From NCBI GenBank assembly GCA_946807835.1, contig OX327684.1, positions 14,594,501 to 14,658,500 of the forward strand: DNA of 64,000 nucleotides, written 5' to 3'. How positions within the stretch are numbered: position 1 is the stretch's first letter; each line of letters opens with the position of its first letter. The position numbers were made by a program, and so were the translations under genes. This DNA comes from Ailanthus altissimus. Lineage: Eukaryota; Streptophyta; Magnoliopsida; Sapindales; Simaroubaceae. The notes beneath the pieces are model-generated. The model did not search any database, was not told the origin of the DNA, and was given only the letters and a program-made list of their open reading frames with translations. Below are positions 35,501 to 48,282 of the stretch, piece after piece.

Positions 35501-35986
35501 GAATACTACTTAACTCGAATAGACCCTCCATTGACGGTCTTATTTAGTAATCAGTCTTCATTGAATGCCTGTATATCTATATGAGCTTCCATTAAACTTA
35601 TGGTCCACTAAGATTAGCCATATAAACAATCTAGATAAGATATATATTAATTAGTTTTGCTCGACAGACCCTTTGTCGGTAGAAACAGATCAAGAACATA
35701 CATTTTGATAAAATACTTACACAATGACATTTCTTAGTAACACTTATAACTCTCTATAACTATGTCATTGCAAGTGTATTCCTAGGTTTTTGTCCCATTT
35801 CAGAAAAGGTTCTAACTCTTTAGATCTAATTTGAACTCATTTAGATCAATCCAGTGTCCGAAATGTTACAAGAATCTTACCTTATAAGAAATAATTAACG
35901 ATTAATAAAATATTTATTTATTACAAAAGTATGAAATTGCAATATTCATATAAAATTGGAATGGCACATAAGCACAACTCTCAACA
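32592..35986 (-). repeat. COP-2 5' LTR, interrupted by a gypsy solo LTR
   Basis: Starts TGTTGAGAG at 35986 and ends ...ACACCAACA at 32592 on the minus strand. Without the insert at 33932-35201 it is about 2.1 kb, the same size as the other copia LTRs in the window. Near-duplicate segments at 33230-33420 and 33420-33610 ('caatgcccaatttagcaccc' and 'caaatgctcaattaagtacc') indicate an internal duplication. Confidence 0.8.
33932..35201 (-). repeat. Solo gypsy LTR in the COP-2 LTR, TSD GTATT
   Basis: 1270 bp, flanked by exact GTATT at 33927-33931 and 35202-35206. On the minus strand it begins TGATAAGGGTTCATAAAG and ends ...GCATCAATCA. It has the group's 'gatagcatgtgtttgcgctt' end and a block of GCGCTGAGATACTG-like words at about 34930-35010 before a TATAAATAG at about 34861-34870. 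Confidence 0.9.
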
Positions 35987-38316
35987 ACACTTACCTATGA
36001 TTGCTAAAGTATGAGGATAAAATGTATTTAAGATTATGATAAGAGTTGTATAGGATGCAATAGAAAAGAGTTGTCTACCTGTTGAATTTATAAAGGCCAA
36101 GATTGCTATATTGGGAGGCTTTAGTATAATTCCAATGGGATTTACTTCTCATTATATAGTTTAAAGAGTTTATGCTATCGCTTTCCTATTCGAGAGATTA
36201 TCAAGATTATGTAAAGTAGTCAAAGGATATTTTAGATTAAAAGAATGTATAACTATTATACTCATAATCTAAAATATTTAATTAGTGATTTAATTACAAT
36301 TACGCTAACATCTTTTATTATATTTTATCCTATGAAGGTTTGATGGCTGCTACGAACCCCTTGGTGCGCATAATTGATTCAGACTAACTCAAGGGTACCA
36401 AGAATTACTTTGATTAGCAGATGAATCTCAAAAATATTTTGCATTTAGAAAATTCTAGATATGTTGTTGATCAGAGATTGCTAAAAGGCGTTTCTGATAG
36501 GTCACCCCAGAGGAAATGAATAAAGGGGTGCGACCTTCTTCATTCAAAATGCTTTATCTTCTACTCCACGGGCTTCTGAGAAGTCTAAAGAGAACAAGAA
36601 GGTGAGGCAGACACGTAAGATACGTCTTCAGAAGTGACAAATATCCAAGCTTTAACAAAAGAGTAAAACAGATGGAAAGTGTTTCCACTATTGCGAAGTT
36701 AGGCATTGGAAGCAGAGTTGCCTTTGTTACCTTGCCACTGCAAATAGGACTCCTTTAGGAACGTGCTTGATGATTATAGATATTTTTATGGCATTTGATG
36801 CTAGTTCTGACTGGGTATTAGATACTACTTGTCCTTCTCACATTTGTAATATTTTGTAAGGACTGAGAGAGACTAGAATGTTACAGCTTGAAGTGATGTT
36901 ATGAGTAGAAAATGAGGATTTCTTGCAAGTTTAACCTGTTGGACAGCTTGATTACTTCTTCTTTGCAATAGAACTATTGTATTACATAATTGTTATTATG
37001 TACCAAACATCATTAGATAGATTGTCTCTCTTCCTGTACTTAATAGTGAAGGATATCATATAAATGTTACAAACAGTTCCTTATGTTTATATTATGTAAA
37101 TTATGTTATATTAGCTGAGTGCCAGTTAATAAATGAGCATTACATTTTGGATATAACTAGAAATATCATGAATGTGCAAGCTACTACTAGTAATAAATGT
37201 CGATCAAAATCTTTAAATGATACGGAATTGTAGCACATGAGATTATGTTATATAAGCATAAGACACATAACCCATTTGGTTAAAGATGATCAAATACCTT
37301 ATTTGACCATAGAGCCTTATCCAGTTTATGAATCTTGTATTTAAGGGAAGATGACCAAATCTCAATTTGTGGGTGTTGGACACTAGGCCACTGGTTTATT
37401 GAAAATGATACAAAGTGATGTATGCGGTCTAATAAATCATCTGCAACGGGAGGGTTTTGATACTTTATAACATTTATTGATGATTAGTCATGATATGAGT
37501 ATATATTTCTTATGAAATACAAGTTAGAAACTTTTGAAAAGTTTAAACTTTCAAAGGTTTTTGACTTAAAGTAGAGAAATAAATCGGCACATAAGTTAAA
37601 TGCCTTCGATGAGATCGAGGCGGTGAATACATGGGTAGTGAAGTTTTGAATTATTTAAAGGAGAATGTGATTTTGGCTCAATATAGTCCTTCAGGTACTC
37701 TGCAACACAATGATATTTCAGAGAAAAAGAATTAAACTTTATTGGATATTGTTCGATCGATGATGAGTTTTATCAATCTTCTAGAATATATGTAGGGTTT
37801 TGCTCTAGAAACAACTGCTTATATATTGGATAAAGTTTCATCTAAAGCTATTCATTTCACTTTGTATCCAGGGGGTACAAGTATAGGTTCATTGGGTATC
37901 CTCCAAATTCAATTGGATACTAGTTCTATAATCCTAAAGAGCAAAGTGTATTTATTTCTAGTTATACCACTTTCTTAGAGAAAGAGTTTCTCATGCATTA
38001 TGGGGATTTTAGAAAGATTGCACTTGATAAGTCAATCTTGAATCAAATGAATTAGGGGTGGAAACTTAAGTTCAAACGAGCAGTATAACTTTGACACACC
38101 TTTTATGTAGGTCTGAGAGAATGTCCAAGCCACCTATTAGGTATGGTCAAATGCTTGAAGTTGCGATTGGAGTTTTCTTAGTTGAAGAAAATGATCTTTT
38201 AACCTATAAGGAGGCGATGTAGACATCGATTTAGGAAAATGGCAAGAAGTCATGAAATCTAAAATTGACTCTATGTATCATAATCAAGTCTAGACTTGGT
38301 TGGGCTTCCTGAAGAA
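35987..38316 (+). pseudogene. COP-1 leader end, gag, protease, integrase remnants
   Basis: The leader continues to ATG at 36343 (MAATNPLVRIIDS). The middle of gag is deleted. The knuckle region at about 36670-36720 reads KCFHYCEVRHWKQSC, in which the second zinc cysteine is shifted by one residue. A protease remnant reads WVLDTTCPSHICN (about 36810-36850), with the active-site DTG changed to DTT. Integrase is at about 37200-37650, recognisable by ESCIxGKMTKSQFVG and MIQSDVCG. The RT begins near 38200 (KWQEVMKSKIDSMYHNQV) and is cut by the insertion at 38326. Numerous stops are present. Confidence 0.75.
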
Positions 38317-38325
38317 ATAGTTCCT

Positions 38326-41100
38326 GACAGGACCCGCCCCGAGACCCTCTACTATAGGTCCCAGCAGCCCTACTAGGCACCTCGACGGAAGTTCCTCAGA
38401 ATATAACTAGGTAAGTTGAGAAATTTTCGCGAGGTAAACTTCTTTTTAGTTCTTGCTACTATTGAGAAAATCTTGTAATATACATGAAAATAACATTTTA
38501 ATTTTTAAAAAAAAGGGGCAGAGTTTCCTCTATTTTTCAGAAAATCTATATAAAACCTACAAAGAAATTTCACTTTTATTTCAAACACTTCTCAATACTA
38601 CCAATTCGGACCTCCGATCCTTTTCAAATCAAATCCAACACAACTCAATAGTTTCATTTGAATCACAAAATGAACATACTCATAAAAAGCAAAAACGATC
38701 ATCGTAATATAGAAATCTCTTCTTGTTGGTTCAAAACATACATACAAATATACATGCCTACAACTACTATGAATAAAATAAAGGGTGCTATTTAGCACAT
38801 TTACATATACAAAAATGATCTTCAGATTTGGCCCACTACTTGACAATAGGAGAATCAGCAGACTGCGTACTGAGACCTGTACCTGGGAAGGGTTTAGAAA
38901 ATATAAAATACAAAATGATTGAGCTAAAGGAGCTCAGTGAGTGCAATTAAGATTTCAAATAAAATAACATTATGCATAGATAGCAAATTCTAAAGTACAT
39001 GCATAAATCATGTTTCTGTAATTGATGTAAAGTTGTAAAACGGTTTCTAATATCATATGCCAATGAAATCTTGCCGAGCAGGTTTTATCTACATATTTGA
39101 AAAGCAATATCTAAAATTTGTATAACATAATAACTGTCGTATGCATATAAACGCATAAATGCTATCGATAAATCAAAAACTAGTAAAGTCCTCACTTGGC
39201 TATTTTCTTTCTAAACTGTACCAATGGTAACCCTAAAGCTCTATACTCACGTAGCGACTTAACTAGTACCGCACACGTGAGTAGGTCACGAGGTACCTCA
39301 ACTAGCAGTACCCACAGTTACATCTCAAGACATCTCACTTGCTATGCAGCGGAATCCTACATCGCATACATATAGCGAGCAATATCCCATGCACATAGAG
39401 CAACCCACATGACTCGACATCCCAACTTCCGGAGTTAGTGACACACCCCCAAGACCTACCCATGTGCATGGGATATACCGGCTGGGTCTAATACAATTAC
39501 CACTACTATAATATGAGGGTACCAATGGCCTTTAAAATAAATGCAGAAATTTTAAAACTGTTTCTTAAACCGAACATGTAAATGCATATCTATGGATATA
39601 TATCAAGATCATAAATCATGTTTATACATTGAAAACTCATAAAACATATATTTTCATTATGCGAAAATATAATAAACAAAAAATAACAGAAAAAATAGAT
39701 TTTCACTCACAATCGGTCCGAGCTCAATTTCGCTCTGGATTTCTCCTCCCGTTACCGCTCTTGGTTTTCTTCACCTACGTGCCATAAAAGACATTTAGAA
39801 CCAAATCAAATGCTAGAATCTCATTTAACTACTAAACGCTCTAATCGGCATACAAAGCCCGGATGCATACTAGTTTTCGATTTTTCATTGACGGAGTCAT
39901 TTAATCTAATCTAACTCATCACCCGACGCCCTGAAAATTATTAAACGCCTTATAACTTGGTTGGACGTAATTGCCCTTCACCTTTCTAAAATGGACAATT
40001 GTGTCCCTTTTTCTTCATTTTTTATTTTTTTCATCAACCATATTCATTCAACATACATAATGCATCATTTATACACAACAACTCAATCAAAACACCACTC
40101 AATCCCTAACTTCCCTAAAGTGGCAGAATTTCACCCTATGTTCTAACACATTTATTTTCTCAATTTCTTGTTCCAATTACATCAAAATCAAGCCAATTCC
40201 ATTTTAATTGCCTAATTACAACCAATTGAAGTCTCTACATTCAAATCACCCAAAACCCTAATTCTTACCTTGCCAATTTCTTCAAATTGATGACTCCTTC
40301 AAGCTCTACACTAGAATTCAACTCAATCTAAACCAATAATACACACAAGAACATCAAGTGAAGCATTATAGAAAGCTCACTTATCAAACTCATAAAACAA
40401 TGCTTTTCTTAACTCTTCTTGAATTTTCACTAATTGAGACTTTAATTGAGCTTAGGGATTGGTATGTAACCTTATTTTGGCTTGATTAAACATAAAAAAT
40501 CATGAAAAAAAGAACTTGAAAGGTCATTATAGCAGCACCACCCTTCAAGCTCGAATTTGCTCTCTTTTGCTCTAAGTGTTTGCTTTTTAATCACTTGAAA
40601 ATTCTACACACTTCTAACATATATATAGTGCTCCCTTAATTGACCATTTTTCCCTTCGACTTACTTAAAATTACTAATTTACCATTAGTTGAAAACTAAT
40701 TATGTAATTAGTTCATTTGTAACTATCTAGTTAGAGTAGTCCAAAGAACCAACTAGAATTTCCAACTTGGCAATCCATGAGATTTCTTCTAATTGGTCCA
40801 TTCTCTAATATATGGATTATATTTCTCAACAAAGGCTTGTTCCATACATCACCCTTAAATGAAAATTGATGTAGTAAATTAGAATTTTCTTTTCCAAGCT
40901 AATAGAGAAAATTTTCAAAAATATTCTAGAGTCGTCCGGCACTCTGATCGAGTGTGAAATTATCAAATTAGGTCTAATATCTCTCACGCGCACTATAAAG
41001 AAAATATTTCTAATAGGGTTAAAATTGAGTAACCCTATGGTGTTTTATTTGCTCTATACCAAAATTTAGGCGTCAATACTACTAATAGGGATTGGATATT
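38326..41100. mobile_element. Unclassified 2.8-kb insertion with 9-bp TSD
   Basis: 2775 bp inserted in the COP-1 RT, flanked by exact ATAGTTCCT at 38317-38325 and 41101-41109. Removing it restores the codons before SCKCVYKKKRGL. It begins GACAGGACCCGCCCCGAGAC and ends ACTAATAGGGATTGGATATT. I find no terminal inverted repeats, no LTRs and no coding domain. Short open frames (for example 38453-38707 and 39325-39525, minus) look random. Bases 39200-39500 are GC-balanced and contain 'cacgtgagtaggtcacg'. A 9-bp duplication is typical of Mutator-like elements, some of which lack terminal inverted repeats. The class remains open. Confidence 0.7.
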
Positions 41101-41109
41101 ATAGTTCCT

Positions 41110-42525
41110 ATCAGTTGTAAATGTGTTTACAAGAAAAAGCGGGGGTTAGATGAAAAGGTAGAAACCTTCAAGGTTCGACTGGTAGTAAAAGGTTATGTTC
41201 AGCGATCTGGGATCGATTATAAGGAAACCTTAGCACTAGTAGTGACGCTAAAGTTAATTAGAATTTTGTTGGCTCTTGCAGTAGACTATGATTTTGAGAT
41301 TTGATAGATGGATGTCAAAACAGCGTTTCTGAATGGATATCTCAAGAAAGAGATTTTCAAGAGGGTTTTGTATCCAACCTAACTTCTAGTGTTGTATACA
41401 GACTAAAGAAGTCTATTTATGGACTTAAATAGCATTCTCAAAGTTGGAATCATCATTTTGATGAGATAATCAGATTGTCTGATTTTATCATAAATAAAGA
41501 GAAATCATGTATGTATAAAAAAGTTAGTGGGAGCACAATGGTCTTCTTTGTACTCTATGTTGATGACATACTGATCATTGGGAATGATATAAGTATATTA
41601 CAATCTGTGAAATGCTATCTGAGTAAGAACTTCTCCATGAAGGATTTGTGAAAGGCTTCCTATATACTGAGTATAAAGCTTTATAGAGATAAGAGTTAGG
41701 AAGCTGATAAAACTTTTGCAATTATCGTACATTGATAGTGTCTTAAAAAGGTACAATTTCACTAACTGTAAGACAGTTGATGTACTTTTCAGACATGATG
41801 TTCATATTTCTAGGAGAATGTCTCCTCAGACAGAAAATGAAAGAGTTAGAATGTCTAACATACCATATGCATCAATTATGGGGAGCTTGATATATGCTAT
41901 GATGTATATTAGCATGACTGTAAGTGTTACAAGCTGGTATCAGTCTGATTCAGATGACAACAATTGGATGGTAGTCAAATATATCCTTAAACACCTTAAG
42001 GGTACAAAGGATAAATTTTTCATTTATGGAGATAATGATTTACAAGTGAGAAGATACATTGATTCTAACTTTCAGTCTGACCTAGATGATAGAAAGTCTA
42101 CATTTGGGTATATGTTTACTTTTAATAGTGCTGCAATGAGCTAGAAGAGCACCAAATAGAGATCTATAGTTGATTCGACTACAGAGGCAGAGTACATAGC
42201 CGTTTTGAAAGCAGCGAAAGAATCTGTATGGATTCACAAGTTTTTTGCTGAGCTCAAAATAGTTCCAAGTTCGACGGATCCTATCCCACTCTTTTGCAAT
42301 AATAATAGGGCTATTGCCCAAACCAATGAGCTAAGAGCACACCAGAAGTATAAGCATATAGAGCGGAAGTACCATATAATTAGAGAGATCTTGGTCAGAG
42401 GAGATGAAATTATTTGTAGAATAGATTTTGTAAATAATTTAACGAACTTACTTACTAAGGCCTTGACACTAAAGGTGTTTGAGAAACACATCAAGTTTAT
42501 AAGTATTAGATACTATAATGAATGA
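41110..42525 (+). pseudogene. COP-1 reverse transcriptase and RNase H remnant
   Basis: Starts after the insertion with SCKCVYKKKRGLDEKVETFK and VRLVVKGYVQRSGIDYKETL. It continues with DVKTAFLNGYLKKEIF, the intact active site FFVLYVDDILIIGND (about 41540-41590), the connection region (41716-42144), and RNase H with TTEAEYIAVLKAAKESVWIH and KHIERKYHIIRE (42170-42525). The RNase H CDNN catalytic motif reads CNNN, losing an aspartate. Stops lie between blocks. The frame ends 20 bp before the 3' LTR, as expected for copia. Confidence 0.85.
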
Positions 42526-42545
42526 CACTAGAGCAAGTAAAAGAT

Positions 42546-44749
42546 TGTTAGGATTGGTGCTTACGTGTTATCCTTGTATGTACAAATATTTGTAATTTAT
42601 ACAAATGTACATTTTCATAAATCGCTAATTACTTAATAATACGATACTTTGATTATTATGCTACATACATTGTATAACCTGAAAAAATTTAAATCTGGTC
42701 TAAAGGAGTTTAGATCAACGCTAAGAGTTAGCATTGCTGAGAATTATAATTGCTACCAATTAGCACTGCTAAGAGTTAGCGTCTTATAAGAGTTAGTGAA
42801 TATATAAGAGTTGGAGCCTTGTTTGTAACGGGACAAAGATCTGAAGGTATATTAGTAATGACATAGTTGCAAATAGTTACAATCGAGTGCTAGAAAATAT
42901 CATTATGTAAGTATGTTCTCAAACATTATGTTCTTGATTTATTTTCACTGATACAGTCCTGTTGGTGGATCCTTTTTATATAGATCAGCGTATGCCATAC
43001 CTGTAGGGTACAGATGGTTGTTTTTAACTGATCGTGAGCTTGGAGCTTGTATAGACATACGGGTATCTAGTTAAGACTGGATATCGAACAGATTCATGTG
43101 AATCCCGATAGACATCTTATATAAACCGTCAATGAAAGGTTCTCTCGAGTTGAGTAGTATATGTAGTCTTTTGATCTAAACACCATAGTGGGCTTGTAAG
43201 TGATCCATCATACTTTGGTTCTACAGTTGTTAGAGACCTTTCATAGTCTAACCATTGGGTGTCATTGAATATGGTTCGATGCTTATAGAAACCAGTGTGC
43301 GAAGATACGAAATCCGTCAGTACACATAGGGAGTAGTATATGTAGATGCTCCAAGATTGTTTCTCAGAAAATGTTATGGCAATAAGTATTAACCGGGGAA
43401 AGGAGCTTCCCATAGAGCTGAACAATATAGAAAATGTGTTTACATATATTGTTCATTGAGACACGAATCTATAGATAGGTTATGGATGAGCACAAAGGGA
43501 TTTGACAGTGATGATATATGTCTCTGCACATCTAGGATATAGATGACGAAGGGACTATATGTATGTGCTATGACCTTGACTTATATGGTCAACGTACTAA
43601 TTTGTACAATCCATGACGTATGTGTGGGGTATTAATCACGGACTTATGGAATAGTTTCATCTAAAAAATTAGGCGTAAACTTGAGAGTTCCGCGATATGA
43701 AGTGTACTCATTGTGCCTTGGGGCAGCATACCAAATTGAATTATTCAGTTTAGTAATATCTAGCATGATCATGGGATACGCATGTGTCTGTATTTAAGTG
43801 TTAAATACATTAATTAGTTGACAATTATTGTTGATTATTTGTATATTGACATGTGGCGCATGGCGAACCCTCGGTTGAATTTACCTAAGTATGTGATATA
43901 GTGAGACACATTATAGGGTATACTTGATAACCAAGTTAAGGGGCAAATGGTAACTTTATACATTAATTATTTAATAGTTAAATAATCAAGATTTTTTATT
44001 ATTATATAATATAATATTTTTTTATTATAATATTAATATATATATACTTAGTGCCCAAGTATATATAATATTATTATTTAATATAATATTAATATATATG
44101 TATACTTGATGGCTAAGTATATATATATTTAATTATATTATATTATATATATATGTTTATATGTGTGTGTGAAACAAATTGAAGAATGGAAAAAATTGTT
44201 GTTGTTGTTGTTGTGTTGTTTTGAATATAGAGTGGCGGGCCAAAACTTGAGTAAAAAAAGTGGAATTTGATCCTTGAAAAAAATTGATTTCAAGTGTTGA
44301 AATTGATTTTCCTCATTTATCTCTATTGGCTATCAATTACAACAACATAAGTATTGATTTATTGATTAAGTGTTGATCAAGGGTAATCAAATAACTTAGG
44401 GTTTAAAGTGTTAAACCCAGTGTTCGATATAGCTATTGTTCAAGATAGTCAAGCCCACTCTATTGACTGCTAGAACAACCATCGAATTTTACTTTAGGCG
44501 GGTTCCAATTTTGAAGAGTTCAAAAGAAATCAGTGATGAATTTCTCAATCTCTTTATATTAATTTGATCAATATAATTATTTTTTGTTCATTATGTTTTA
44601 TGACTTCCATTGTACCACTATGGTGCTAATTTATGTTTATGATGCATATATGTATGATTAAAATATATATAAGATACGCATTTGGTGTAATGAACACATG
44701 ACACATGTATACACTATTGAACTGTAGACCCGAATCACATTCCCCTACA
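42546..44749 (+). repeat. COP-1 3' LTR
   Basis: 2204 bp from TGTTAGGATTGGTGCTTACG to CCCCTACA. It matches the 5' LTR box by box, including both AT hairpins (about 44033-44070 with acttagtgcccaagt, and about 44094-44135). Divergence between the two LTRs is visible in almost every line, pointing to an old insertion. Confidence 0.85.
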
Positions 44750-46048
44750 ATTGCTTGATATTTGGGTGTACTACATCAATGATGAAATAGTCTTCATTTT
44801 CAATAGGTAACTTTATCTCTTTGAAGACCTTGAATGTGATTGTGTCATCTTACACCGTTATTGTCAACTTCCCTTTCTATACATCAATTATAGTTTGTCC
44901 AGTGGCTAGAAATTGTCGTCTAAGGATGATTGAAATTTTTTGTCTTATTCTATATCCAAAATGACGAAATCAACTAGAAAGATGAACTTTTCCACATTCA
45001 CTAGCACGTCCTCTATAACTCCTTTAGGATAGGTGAGAGATCGATTAGTAAGTTAGAGTATGACATTGATAGGCTTTACTTCTCTCAAACCTAATTTATT
45101 GTAGATGGAGAGTGGCATGAGATTTATACTTGCTCATAGATCACAGAGTGCTTTACCAAAATAATAATTTCCAATAAACCACAGTATGGTAAAGCTTTCA
45201 AGATCTTTGAGCTTAAGAGGTAGCATTTTTTTAAGAATGACACTACACTTCTTTATCAATGCTATGGTCTCATAATCTTGCAGTCTCTTTCTCTTCGAAA
45301 GAATGTTCTTCAGAAACTTGACGTAAATAGGCATTTGTTCAAGTGCATCTGCAAAAAGAAGATTAATGTTTAATGTTTTGAAGATTTCAAGAAGTTTTGA
45401 GAATTGCATATCAAGTTTCTTCTTTTGCAGCACTTGAGGGGAATAGTGGAGGTGGAGTGAAAGTTTGAATTGGACTATTCAATATGTTGCTACTAGTATT
45501 TTCTGTTGTGTTTGCACTTTTTTTGCATTTGAACACTAGTTTTTACATTTTTTCTACTATCTTTTATGTACTTTTCTACTGTTGAGGTTTTATTTATACA
45601 CTTATGTCTGCACTGCCATGCTATTGATTTTTTTAATTTCTGCACTTATTTTGTGCCTTTGTAACCTTTGAGGAAAATGTATTGGTGGTCTATAGAGCTG
45701 TACTTCATCTTGTTGTTCTACCTTTTCCCCTCCTTACTATTTGGTATGCTTGATGAGGTGGTTTGGATGTATTGTCATGTAAGACCTTACCACTTTTTAA
45801 AGAGAGAGTTTGGCATTACTCTACATTTTCTCATAGATTGGCTTCGGTGTCACTTGGTAAAACTCTTTAAGGTCTCTTATTAATTGCTATAGCAAGTTAT
45901 CCCATTCAAGTCTCCAAATTCTTTAATTCTGCATAATGGCATCGTTCGACTTTATGTAATGCATGAATATGTCTTCCAAGGCTGGCATCTTCTTTTGTGG
46001 TAGTTAAAATCCTGGGGGGTTTATTAGTCTAAATGACTGCCCTTGGTT
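44750..46048 (-). pseudogene. GYP-3 protease and gag linker
   Basis: Minus strand from about 45480: TPPPLFP linker, KKKLDMQFSKLLEIFKTL, DALEQMPIYVKFLKNILS, GNYYFGKALCDL, then the retropepsin core (MPLSIYNKLGLREVKPIN, then SLTYPKGVIEDVLVNVEKF). It ends in HPNIKQ at the COP-1 boundary. It parallels GYP-1 residue by residue, with stops and frameshifts. Bases 45490-46048 are the poorly conserved gag-protease linker, in which I recognise no domain. An open plus-strand frame there (45668-45883) is a shadow. Confidence 0.75.
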
Positions 46049-46622
46049 GTTACTAATAGGGGATTATATAGTCTATAATTTTTATTATTGTGGACTTAGG
46101 TTTTGTTTAAATTTAAGAGTATTTTGGCTATTTATTTGTGGTTTTTGATCATATATAGGTTTACTAACCAAGTCGTGAAGATACTGGAAGAAACGGGTGA
46201 GAAACAGACGGAAGCAACAAAAATCATACGAACCAATGAAACCAGGCCAGTGTTGCGATGCCTATGGATGGATGCAGTGGCGTTCATAGTAGAAAGTGAA
46301 GTGCCATAGTGCCCAGTTTGCTCTAAATAGTCGATTGTTTCCAGGTCTCAGCGTTACAGCGCCTAACTCGCAATGTTGTAGCCCTCATGCGACATATGAA
46401 ATCCCTTCTTAAAAGTTCTATTTTGACTTAGATTTGAAGCCTTACGACCCTAGGGTTAAAAGACCTACAAATGCACTCTTTGCAGAGCCAAATGATAGAC
46501 AATATTAGAGGCAAACTCAAGAAAAACAAAACACATCACAAAATAAGAGATCAAAATGAAGAATTTAAGGTTTGGGATCAAGATTTGTGCAATTAAGCAA
46601 AAGAGAGAAAGAGGGATCCAAG

Positions 46623-47967
46623 TGTTGTGAGATTTTTATAATACAAAATAACGCAAGTGCACGCTATCATAACAAGTAATATATGATGAGAAAAGTGTCG
46701 ATCCCATGAAGAATGAGTTGTCTTTTCTAGTTTAAGTACTGAAATGGTGTCTTTCTACTCTTATCCAGAAAATAATTTAATATATGAGATTAAACTACTC
46801 AAGTAAAAGAACAACTTAATTATGATAAGTAATAAACTAAATTCCAACAAGTTAAATTCAATATGAGACATCTTAGGATTACAAACTATCCCTCATTATG
46901 TAAATCAATTCAGTAGAATCTCTTTTAAGTCTATTGTACTCAACTTGGTATATTGACTAAAACACTTAACACATCACAAGCCTCTTCCGATGGTCATGTG
47001 AATATATTCTATCCAATCAAATATCTATATTCTTATGATAAATAAATTGAACAAAATCTATTAAGCACAAGTTTTATGAGTCATACGTGCCATATGAGTA
47101 TATACCTATCTCATATGAAACTCATGTGTGTTACACTATGATCACATATCAATGTGCTTAAAACTTAATATATAAATGCATTTTTCAAGTTTATTTAAGT
47201 ATTTCTAGATCAACTTAACTATTGGCCAAGTAATAAAATTGCATTAAACACAAGTATAATGAATATATCAAAAGTTGAATTAATACCATAAAAGAGATAG
47301 CTATAGTCAATCACATAATGAGTTTAAGGATGTAATCCTAGATTAATGAAATTAGCTCATCATTAAACTACACATTCTTGAAGTTAACTCTATCAATACA
47401 TGAAAAATAACCATCTTACAATAAGTAAAAGACCAAAGCAAAGAAGAAGTCCCTGTCAAATATCTTTGATGTTGAATCTTCCTTTCCTTCTATTTGATTT
47501 CTCCAAACTTGAATGTTAGGTCTTTTTCTTTCTTATCTCTAGTTGCCTCCTCAAATAGTAAGTTTTAGGAAAATATATAGGTAAGAGCACGAAATTAGGG
47601 CAGACTTAGGGTTGCTTTTTGGACTTCATAATTTCAAGCATCCTGTCAACTTTTGCTGCCCAAGCTTCAATGCCACGACATTGAGGTGTTTGGTGGCTAT
47701 TGCATGTAGCGCCCCACCTAATGCCCCTACACCGAATGCCTCGACTCTCTACTGAATGCCCCGACATTGTACTATAGCAAATTGTAGCATCCCTTTGTAT
47801 TTTTATCTCTAATGCTCTTATTTGCGTCTGGTTTCTCGCGTGATGTTTCAATTGTCTTTAAACCTAAAATTCATAAAGAACATGCATAAATACAAATTAT
47901 TTGAGGTTAAATGAGCAAATATTAATCTTAGGAGTACAAAAATATTATATTAAAATATGTATTATCA
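46623..47967 (-). repeat. Solo gypsy LTR, TSD CCAAG
   Basis: 1345 bp, flanked by CCAAG at 46618-46622 and 47968-47972. On the minus strand it begins TGATAATACATATTTTAATA and ends ...ATCTCACAACA. It includes a block of 'gccccgacattgtac', 'gcgccccacctaatgcccc' words at 47640-47790. It is a different subfamily from its host LTR. Confidence 0.9.
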
Positions 47968-48282
47968 CCAAGGCATCATCCTTGTGTTATTTCTTCTCTT
48001 TTCTTAGTTTTATGATCTTGTTCATGATATGTTTTCTATTCATTACTTTGATACACTTGAATTGGTTATAAGCTAAATGTTTTTTATCTAGGTTTAGGCT
48101 TTTGAACCTAATATATAGTTTAATTTATTGGCTCTTAGATTATGAACTTAAATAGATTACAATTGATTCATTTTATCTTGTATTTAATGTTTTCATTATA
48201 TCTAACCAATATATTGAATGATTAGGGAACTATAATGAACTTGACAAAGGAATTTATGTGTTTAGCTTAAGATAGTATGATG

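Larger units (their letters stand above)
28311..35986 (-). mobile_element. COP-2: minus-strand copia element, 3'-truncated
   Basis: On the minus strand from 35986: 5' LTR (TGTTGAGAGTTGTGC...), primer site, leader, gag, knuckle, integrase and RT. It ends abruptly in the RT near 28311, so the RNase H and 3' LTR are missing. The LTR differs from the COP-1 LTR mainly at its start (GAGAGTTG against AGGATTGG), so this is a sister subfamily. Because the 3' end is lost, no target duplication is available. It sits inside the COP-1 leader, which resumes at 35987. Confidence 0.85.
25710..44749 (+). mobile_element. COP-1: 19-kb copia element carrying nested insertions
   Basis: Both LTRs start TGTTAGGATTGGTGCTTA (25710 and 42546) and end CCCCTACA (27619 and 44749). 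The flanks are GTTGC (25705-25709) and ATTGC (44750-44754), one mismatch in five. The element sits inside the GYP-3 gag-pro, whose reading continues on both sides. Internal order: initiator-tRNA-Met-type primer site, leader, gag, knuckle, protease, integrase, RT, RNase H, all on the plus strand. COP-2 is inserted in the leader and a 2.8-kb unclassified element in the RT. Stops throughout show that it is old. Confidence 0.9.

Noticed and set aside
39325..39525. Cys-rich minus-strand open frame inside the 2.8-kb insertion
   Set aside because: Short, with no recognisable family, start context or neighbour support. The GC-balanced composition alone lengthens open frames.
38317..41109. Reading the insertion as a solo LTR with 5-bp duplication GTTCC
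   Set aside because: It would end in TATA rather than CA, and would leave the additional matching bases on both sides (ATA before, T after) unexplained. A 9-bp duplication fits better.
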